The notes below the pieces were generated by a model. That model saw only the letters and a list, made by a program, of their open reading frames with translations, was not told the origin of the DNA and searched no databases. A stretch of DNA of 42,842 nt from Akkermansia sp. (GTDB lineage Bacteria > Verrucomicrobiota > Verrucomicrobiia > Verrucomicrobiales > Akkermansiaceae): contig JAFSFD010000032.1 of the NCBI GenBank assembly GCA_017435365.1, forward strand, positions 1 to 42,842, read 5' to 3'. The translations under genes and the position numbers were made by a program. Below, in pieces: positions 37,361 to 42,842 of the stretch; the first letter of the stretch is position 1, and every line of letters starts with the position of its first letter.

Positions 37361-39352
37361 ATGAGCGAACAACCGGAACTCTGGACCTGCCCGAACTGCG
37401 GCCTGCAGCAGGATATTGCCAAGCTTGGTTTCTTTGCTGAAATACAGTGCCCGCAGTGCGGTCGCAATGCCCATGTGCACAGCATGCTGGCAAATTATAA
37501 GGTCGAGTCCGTACTGGGCATCGGGGGGATGAGTGTGGTATTCCAGGCTCATGATCTTGTCCTGAGCCGTCCGCTGGCCATCAAGGTGCTGAATGATACC
37601 TATCGGGATGCGCCGGAGCGCATTGCCGGTTTCGAGAATGAATGCGCGCTGATGGCGAAAGTGCGCCACGAGAACGTGGTGTCCGTGTATTCTGCCGGCT
37701 GGGCCCGGGGGCAGTTCTTTATTGCCATGGAACTGGTGGATGGCCGCAACCTGGAACTGATAGTGGCAGAGCAGGGCGCTTTACCGCCCCTGCTGGCCAT
37801 CGAGATTATCCGCCAGGTGGCCACGGGGCTGCAGGCTGCGAATGAGGCGGGTATCCTTCACCGGGATGTGAAACCCGGCAACGTGCTTATCTCGGCGGAT
37901 GGGCACGCCAAGGTATTGGACTTCGGTCTCTCTCTTGATGAGAAGACCAGCTCTGACGATGAGGAAATCATCTGGGCGACTCCCTATTATGTGCCCCCGG
38001 AGACCTTGCGCCGCGAGGAAGAAAACGTGCGGACCGATATCTATGCGCTGGGGATGACCCTGCGCAACCTGCTTACCGGGGTGGATAAGCTGCCGGACTC
38101 GCCCCAGAGCGTGGCGGACATGCTGGTGTCGAAGAAAACGCTGCCATCCATCCGGCAGCTTGTGCCTGACCTCGATGCCGGCTTGTGTAAACTGGTGGAT
38201 GGCATGACGGCATTTGACCCAGCCGACCGCCCGGCCGATTATGCGGCGCTCCTGAAGCAGATTGTGAGCGTGCAGCAGGCTCTGCGGGATGCTACCGACC
38301 CGGAGGCAATCCTCCGGCGCAAGAGAGAGAAACTCTGCATAGCCGCCGGTGCTGCAACGAGCCTTCTGCTGGGCGGGCTGGGGGCTTTCATCGTTGCCTG
38401 GCATACTCCTGCCGCCATCTTGCAGGATGCTCTGAATGCTGAAACCCTGGCGTGGTCGGAGCGTGATGCGTACGCAGAGGCAGAAGCTCAGTTGAAATCC
38501 GGCGACTGCGCCGGGGCAGCAGAAAGCCTGGGGCTGCTGACCTCTGCCGGCACGGAACCTGCCGTGGCAGCCGCTGCAACGCTGTTGCGCACTGCTGTGG
38601 ATGCATTGGAAGGCAAGTCTACGTCAAATGGATTCAACCGCTTTGTCGAGGTAGCTGCGCGCAAGGCCCAGGTGGCGCCACTGGCTCAGCAAGCCTTTGA
38701 ACAGATGGTGGCTCTGGTGGCCGCGCTGCAGAATGATGCTGCCGGGGCTGCCGCATTAGGAGGTGCCCTGGAAAATCCCATGCTCAGGGCTGCTGCCCAG
38801 ATTCTGGTGGCCGACTGCTACGTGCATGCCGGTGAGGCGGCTCAGGCTGAAGACATGATTGCCCAGGCTCTTGAAACCCTGAATGCTGCGGACGCGCTTA
38901 CGCTTCGGAGCCTGGTGGAGGAGTACCGCGCCGCGGCTCCCCGCCGGGCGGCTCACATGAAGGCAGAGAGTGTGAAGGCGCTGTTCCGGACCGGCCGTTA
39001 TGATGAGGCGGTGGCGCAGGTGCCCGCCGTGCAGCAGATGAAGTTGAGCTCCGTAGAAAAAAACGAACTGAGCGTCATGGCTGAGGCCTCGGCCATCATG
39101 CGCGCGATTTACGATACGCTGCAGAAGAAGGGACGCCAGGTGAGCCCCGGGATGAATCCTGCCGATGTGCAGGCCGCCGCTGCCGGATTGGGCGAATCCG
39201 AAAAGCTTCCTAAGGAATTTTACAGCGTGGCCCTGATTCTGAGTGGGGATATGGACGGCGCCTTCCGCGAGAATCCGTATGCGGCAGATGCGGAAAGCCA
39301 GGAGCCCTTCGCCGTCATCATGCGCGATTGGAAGACCCGCCTGGGCAGGTAA
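37361..39352 (+). CDS. Membrane Ser/Thr protein kinase with N-terminal zinc ribbon
   Basis: This 663-residue protein begins with a zinc ribbon of two CxxC knuckles (Cys10/Cys13 and Cys30/Cys33). A Hanks-type kinase domain follows at about 47-305: glycine loop GIGGMS, Lys75, His167-Arg168-Asp169 in HRDVKPGN, Asp187 in DFG, and PPE in place of APE. One membrane segment at about 326-347 leads to a C-terminal region of about 315 residues, helical and Ala-rich with TPR-like character. The kinase is therefore probably cytoplasmic and the tail extracytoplasmic. No cognate phosphatase is adjacent. No promoter is clear in the 45 bases after the preceding terminator. Its stop is 4 bases from the convergent HAD gene. 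Confidence 0.93.
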   Translation: MSEQPELWTCPNCGLQQDIAKLGFFAEIQCPQCGRNAHVHSMLANYKVESVLGIGGMSVVFQAHDLVLSRPLAIKVLNDTYRDAPERIAGFENECALMAKVRHENVVSVYSAGWARGQFFIAMELVDGRNLELIVAEQGALPPLLAIEIIRQVATGLQAANEAGILHRDVKPGNVLISADGHAKVLDFGLSLDEKTSSDDEEIIWATPYYVPPETLRREEENVRTDIYALGMTLRNLLTGVDKLPDSPQSVADMLVSKKTLPSIRQLVPDLDAGLCKLVDGMTAFDPADRPADYAALLKQIVSVQQALRDATDPEAILRRKREKLCIAAGAATSLLLGGLGAFIVAWHTPAAILQDALNAETLAWSERDAYAEAEAQLKSGDCAGAAESLGLLTSAGTEPAVAAAATLLRTAVDALEGKSTSNGFNRFVEVAARKAQVAPLAQQAFEQMVALVAALQNDAAGAAALGGALENPMLRAAAQILVADCYVHAGEAAQAEDMIAQALETLNAADALTLRSLVEEYRAAAPRRAAHMKAESVKALFRTGRYDEAVAQVPAVQQMKLSSVEKNELSVMAEASAIMRAIYDTLQKKGRQVSPGMNPADVQAAAAGLGESEKLPKEFYSVALILSGDMDGAFRENPYAADAESQEPFAVIMRDWKTRLGR

Positions 39353-39356
39353 GGCC

Positions 39357-40037
39357 TCAGGCCCCAATCAGGCAGCCCAGGGTAAAGGGGAGAGGCCGAA
39401 TGCCCTTGGGCGGGGTGAGTACCTCGGCCCCGGGAAGCTGGTGGGCAAAGCGGCTCTTCGGATTGACCAGTACTGCCTTCTCACAGATGGAGAGCATGGG
39501 TAAATCGGCCGCGCTGTCGGTGTAGCCGATTTTGGCGTGGGTGATACCGATGGCGGCCAGGCGTATGAGCTTGTTCGCTCCCTTGTTGTTGCCGGGCGCC
39601 GGTATGGCGGGCATCAGCTCCACTCGTTCAGCCAGTTGCGTGGGGGTGCCGATGGTGTGGGTGAAGCCCAGCGCCTGGCCCACAAGCCGGGTCCACCAGT
39701 CCGGAGAGGCGGAGCAGAGAACGGTGGTATCTCCCGCAGCCTGGTGGGCGCGCAAGCGCTCCAGCACGGGCGGATAGAGAATCTGCAACACTTCCTCCTG
39801 CACAAAGGCGTGGCATTCTGCCAGAAGCTTTTCCTTTTTCATGCCCCAGGCATAGGCCAGGAAGGCGCGCTTCATGCGTTCGGTATCGATGATATGCAGC
39901 CCGCGCAGCAATCCCATGGGCAGCAGCCAGAACAGGTACAGCCGCCGCCAGCCGTGCCGCCGCAGAATCCAGCGGGCAAAGCGCAGCTGCGAATCCCCGG
40001 CAAACAGGGTGCCATCCATATCAAAGAGCGCGGTCAT
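39357..40037 (-). CDS. HAD-superfamily phosphatase (HAD-IB, SerB-like)
   Basis: This 226-residue protein has HAD motif I FDMDGTL (Asp6 nucleophile, Asp8), motif II in LCSAS, a motif III Lys in NNKGANK and motif IV YTDSAADLPML. The spacing and the helical cap after motif I match the HAD-IB group, which contains phosphoserine phosphatases and related enzymes. The substrate cannot be told by eye. It starts 7 bases after the rhomboid gene and is the last gene of this operon. Confidence 0.88.
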   Translation of the reverse strand: MTALFDMDGTLFAGDSQLRFARWILRRHGWRRLYLFWLLPMGLLRGLHIIDTERMKRAFLAYAWGMKKEKLLAECHAFVQEEVLQILYPPVLERLRAHQAAGDTTVLCSASPDWWTRLVGQALGFTHTIGTPTQLAERVELMPAIPAPGNNKGANKLIRLAAIGITHAKIGYTDSAADLPMLSICEKAVLVNPKSRFAHQLPGAEVLTPPKGIRPLPFTLGCLIGA

Positions 40038-40044
40038 GGTGCAA

Positions 40045-40779
40045 TCAGCGGAAGCGGTTCATGATTCTGTATTTCCAGGCCAGCATGATGAGGGCGCCCA
40101 TGATGATGCCACCCAGGTGGCCGGCCTCGCCGCCGGCGTTACTCAGGTTGAAGAGGATGGTGGCACTGGCAATGCCGATGATGATGAGCGCGAAGGTGCG
40201 CAACCGCAGGGTGACCGGCGGGAAGATGAGCGAAATCATGACATCCGGGTACATGAAGGCGCAGGCCACCATGACACCGTAGATGGAAGCAGAGGCGCCG
40301 ACAAGCGGAATCATCTCCCAGCAGCGCACATGACCCTCGTAGCCGGCAAAGGCGGCAATCTGGTTGCAGATGAGTTCGTTCTGCGGCACATCCGGCAGCG
40401 TGGTGTAGAGATTCAGCCCCGCCAGCAGCGAGGAGAAGAGGGCCCCCGCCACGCCACAGGCCAGGTAGAAAGCCAGGAAACGGCGCGGCCCCATGGCCTG
40501 CTCCACTGCCGGGCCGAAGAAATACAGCGCCCACATATTGAACAGGATGTGCCCGAAATTGGCGTGTACAAACTGGTAGGTAATCAGGCGCCAGATCTGC
40601 CCTTCCAGAAAGCATGTGAACCAGGAGTATGCGCAGGTGATTTCAAAGACGGAGGTTCTGGGCGCCTGGGGGAAGGGGATGCCCAGCAGCGCTTCACGCT
40701 GCACCATGATACCCACGAAGAACACCACCGCATTGATGATGATGAGGGCATTTGTGACGCTGAGTTTTCGTTCGTTCAT
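40045..40779 (-). CDS. Rhomboid-family intramembrane serine protease
   Basis: This 244-residue inner-membrane protein has at least six membrane segments. HxxxN in GHILFNMWAL (His77, Asn81) precedes the catalytic Ser163 in GASASIYG and His221 in AGHLGG. It cleaves membrane proteins within or near the bilayer. The loop between the third and fourth membrane segments is longer than usual (about residues 121-158) and contains a Cys pair. It sits between the DtxR-type regulator gene and the HAD phosphatase gene in a minus-strand operon. Confidence 0.92.
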   Translation of the reverse strand: MNERKLSVTNALIIINAVVFFVGIMVQREALLGIPFPQAPRTSVFEITCAYSWFTCFLEGQIWRLITYQFVHANFGHILFNMWALYFFGPAVEQAMGPRRFLAFYLACGVAGALFSSLLAGLNLYTTLPDVPQNELICNQIAAFAGYEGHVRCWEMIPLVGASASIYGVMVACAFMYPDVMISLIFPPVTLRLRTFALIIIGIASATILFNLSNAGGEAGHLGGIIMGALIMLAWKYRIMNRFR

Positions 40780-40831
40780 ACCAGAGTATTCAGATGAGTT
40801 CCGGGGCGGAGCTGTTCAAATCCTTTCCGGG

Positions 40832-41218
40832 TCAGCCCTGCTGCTCCAAGCGGGCTCCCATATCGTCTATTTCCTCGAAGGTCAGGATATGCTCCATGCT
40901 GCAGGCGGCTATTTCGGCCCGCTCCGGGGTGAGCCCGGCAATTTCGACCAGAAAGCGTTGCAGGATAGTGTGCGAGCGGATAACGCGGTCCGCATATTGC
41001 TTGCCTTTTTCTGTGAGCTCTATCGGGGCATAGCGGCGGTAGGTGATGAGCCCTTCTTCTGCCAGCTGGTGTACGGCGGCGGTCACGCTGGGCTTCTTCA
41101 CTTTGAGCATGGCTGCCACATCACTCACCTGGGCCCGGCCGTTTTCCCGGCACAGGTGCCCGATGGCTTCGAGGTAGTCCTCTGCGCTGCGGCTGAGTCT
41201 GGAAGGATGCGAACTCAT
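40832..41218 (-). CDS. DtxR/MntR-family metal-dependent regulator
   Basis: This 128-residue protein has an N-terminal winged helix (SRSAEDYLEAIGHLCRE, VSDVAAMLKVKKPSVTAAVHQL) and the dimerisation and metal-binding helices with HTILQRFLVE, ERAEIAACSMEHIL. It lacks the SH3-like third domain of DtxR, like MntR. Metal choice (Mn or Fe) is unknown. The start at 41218 is supported by an ATGA overlap with the rlmD stop; a start 10 codons earlier would overlap that gene further. No metal transporter is nearby. Confidence 0.9.
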   Translation of the reverse strand: MSSHPSRLSRSAEDYLEAIGHLCRENGRAQVSDVAAMLKVKKPSVTAAVHQLAEEGLITYRRYAPIELTEKGKQYADRVIRSHTILQRFLVEIAGLTPERAEIAACSMEHILTFEEIDDMGARLEQQG

Positions 41219-42438
41219 GCTTTTTTCTTGCGAAGGGTGGCCACACACTCCAGGTGCTTGGTTTGCGGGAACAGGTCGAAGGGTTGGACTTCCACGACCT
41301 CGTAGCCGGCTTTGTCGAACTCGGCCAGGTCCCGAATCTGCGTGGCGGGGTTGCAGGAAACGTAGACCACGCGAGCCGGGCCGAAGGCGAAAAGCTGGTT
41401 GAGGAATGCCATGTCGCAGCCCTTGCGGGGCGGGTCGATGACGACTGCGCTTTCCTCTGCGGGAAAATCCACCTGCTCAAAGATGGCCTCGGCGCTGGCT
41501 GCCAGGAAACTGGCGTGCTGTATGCCGTTGCTGCGGGCATTGGCTCGTGCCCAGTCGGCGCTGGTTTCGCTCACCTCCACGCCCAGCACTTTCTCAAAAT
41601 GCGGGGCCAGGGTGAGCGCGAAAAGTCCGCTGCCGCAGTAGGCATCCACCAGGTAGCGGGCACCTTCTGCGCAGGCCTGGCGGGCCACATAGCCGGTGAA
41701 GGCAGGCAGGATGTACGGGTTGTTCTGGAAGAAATCACCTGCCAGGAAGTTGAAGGTGAGGGAGCCAACCTTCTCCGTGCAGACGGCGTTGTTGTTGGTG
41801 ATGACGCTGCCTTCGCTCACTCGCATGAGCAGGGTGGCTCCTCGCTTGTACTGGGCCGCAGCCTGGTGCACGGCCTTGCGCACCACGGGCAGCGCTTCAT
41901 TCAGCTCCGCCATGGCAATGGGGCATTGCTTCACATCACATACCTCGCTGCGGGAATCCACCCTCAGGAAACCGATGTTGCCCACTTTGGCGTCTTTCGG
42001 TTTGTGAAAGTGCGGGGTTATCTTGCTGCGGTAGCCATATATCTGCGGCGAAGCAATGGCCGGCTGCACCGGCAGCTCCAGCCCGGCCTGCAGGCGCAGC
42101 AAATCGGCCACCTGGGCGGTTTTCCATTCCAGCTGGGCCTGGTATTCCAGGTGCTGGTACTGGCAGCCACCGCAGTAGCCATATACCGGGCAGAGCGGTT
42201 GCACGCGCTGCGGGGAGGGAATGACGACTTCAACCAGATCGGCCCGGGAGCAGTTCTTCTCGTTGCGGTAGATGCGGGCGCGAACCCGCTCACCGGGCAG
42301 AGTGTAGGGCACAAAGACCACCCAGCCATCTACGCGGCCTACGCCGTGACCCTGGTTGGAAAGGTTATCTATGGTGAGCTCAATTTCCTGATGGTAGGCA
42401 AATGGCTCCGGTACGAATTTACGGGGAGGTGTGTCCAT
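41215..42438 (-). CDS. rlmD: RlmD-like 23S rRNA (uracil-5-)-methyltransferase
   Basis: This 407-residue SAM-dependent enzyme has an N-terminal TRAM domain (about 15-72). An iron-sulfur cluster motif follows (Cys83, Cys89, Cys92, and a fourth Cys near CPIA). The methyltransferase domain has DAYCGSGLFAL and the catalytic Cys in VSCNPAT. Family members methylate U1939 (RlmD) or U747 (RlmC) of 23S rRNA or U54 of tRNA; which target applies cannot be decided from the sequence alone. It starts 11 bases after the partial upstream gene and overlaps the regulator gene. Confidence 0.92.
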   Translation of the reverse strand: MDTPPRKFVPEPFAYHQEIELTIDNLSNQGHGVGRVDGWVVFVPYTLPGERVRARIYRNEKNCSRADLVEVVIPSPQRVQPLCPVYGYCGGCQYQHLEYQAQLEWKTAQVADLLRLQAGLELPVQPAIASPQIYGYRSKITPHFHKPKDAKVGNIGFLRVDSRSEVCDVKQCPIAMAELNEALPVVRKAVHQAAAQYKRGATLLMRVSEGSVITNNNAVCTEKVGSLTFNFLAGDFFQNNPYILPAFTGYVARQACAEGARYLVDAYCGSGLFALTLAPHFEKVLGVEVSETSADWARANARSNGIQHASFLAASAEAIFEQVDFPAEESAVVIDPPRKGCDMAFLNQLFAFGPARVVYVSCNPATQIRDLAEFDKAGYEVVEVQPFDLFPQTKHLECVATLRKKKA

Positions 42439-42449
42439 GGCGGGGGCGC

Positions 42450-42842
42450 TTAGTCTTCCTTGATTATTTTACCGTCAATATTCATGGGCAGGTTGCCTTT
42501 CATGACCGGAGAACGCAGCCCGCGCAGCTCCACTGAGTTGGGAAGCGGTTCATCATTGTCATCGCGGCTGATGGCCTCTTCCGGCGGAGCAAAACGGCGC
42601 GTGCGCAGACCACCGCGCAGTTCACTGCCCGGTAGCTGAACCTCTTCCTCTTCCTGCTCGTGCTCTGTGACGGGTGCGGCTTTTTTCTTGTCCTGGTTCT
42701 TTACTGCCTGTTCGGCCAGCATCTTACGGGCGGCTTCCTGTTGTTCCGCCGTGGGGGTGATAGTCTCTTCCTCTGCCTTTTGTTTGCGGCGGCTGCTGAG
42801 CAGCTGGGGCGTGCGGTCATTTCCGGCCTCCTGTTGTTCTTC
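42450..42842 (-). CDS. Charged protein of unknown function, 5' end outside window
   Basis: The reading frame is open from the window edge to the stop, giving at least 130 residues; the true start lies beyond 42842. The internal ATG at 42722 is not needed. The visible part is rich in Glu, Gln, Lys and Arg and looks disordered. It contains a repeated motif: LPGSELRGGLR and LPNSVELRGLR about 35 residues apart. No domain recognised. It is the upstream gene of the rlmD operon. Confidence 0.6.
   Translation of the reverse strand, partial: EEQQEAGNDRTPQLLSSRRKQKAEEETITPTAEQQEAARKMLAEQAVKNQDKKKAAPVTEHEQEEEEVQLPGSELRGGLRTRRFAPPEEAISRDDNDEPLPNSVELRGLRSPVMKGNLPMNIDGKIIKED

Overview
The window is a gene-dense bacterial chromosome segment of about 43 kb with high GC content, short gaps, convergent genes whose ends touch, and several ATGA/TAATG/GTGA overlaps. 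Gene content, weak use of Shine-Dalgarno sequences, TAGAAT-like -10 boxes and a zinc-ribbon Ser/Thr kinase suggest a Verrucomicrobiota bacterium, possibly related to Akkermansia. That assignment is an inference, since there is no rRNA gene here.

Layout. Positions 1-357 carry no gene but hold IS-end-like direct repeats and a tandem array of hairpins separated by CGATAT. On the minus strand follow hemW and nagB. A 383-base gap holds a 123-bp double-palindromic element, then tRNA-Thr(CGT) and two identical tRNA-Lys(CTT) genes. Positions 3098-9221 are a Yej/Opp-type peptide ABC importer: two permeases with unusual extra regions, a lipoprotein binding protein and one ATPase. aspS follows, then an ECF sigma / putative anti-sigma / PDZ cassette (11311-13177). 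On the minus strand lie a glutaminyl-cyclase-like lipoprotein and parB, then an orphan lipoprotein. Positions 16625-20256 are a two-gene ABC exporter, followed by a minus-strand ABC-F ATPase.

The right half holds an envelope and housekeeping run (Sel1 protein, two small lipoproteins, HflX, L,D-transpeptidase lipoprotein, ComM). It continues with a divergent pair (UDP-glucuronate decarboxylase / Mrp ATPase), a polytopic membrane protein, an M20 peptidase with an ABC ATPase, two small secreted proteins, htpG, and a second copy of the 123-bp element upstream of a ROK-family kinase. It ends with a Ser/Thr kinase and a minus-strand operon encoding a charged partial protein, an RlmD-like methyltransferase, a DtxR/MntR regulator, a rhomboid protease and a HAD phosphatase.

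Three observations stand out. (1) Two 123-bp inverted-repeat elements, about 92% identical by hand comparison, lie upstream of nagB and of the ROK sugar kinase in the same orientation relative to each gene, at similar distances. This suggests shared control of (amino)sugar metabolism, or a mobile element reused as one. (2) Of 17 readable protein-gene promoters (-35 TTGnnn, 16-18 nt, -10 TAGAAT-like), 11 end only 6-14 nt before the start codon, predicting leaderless or nearly leaderless mRNAs. (3) The YejE-like permease carries a MORN_2-like repeat in its extracytoplasmic loop. I found no CRISPR array, prophage or recognised defence system.
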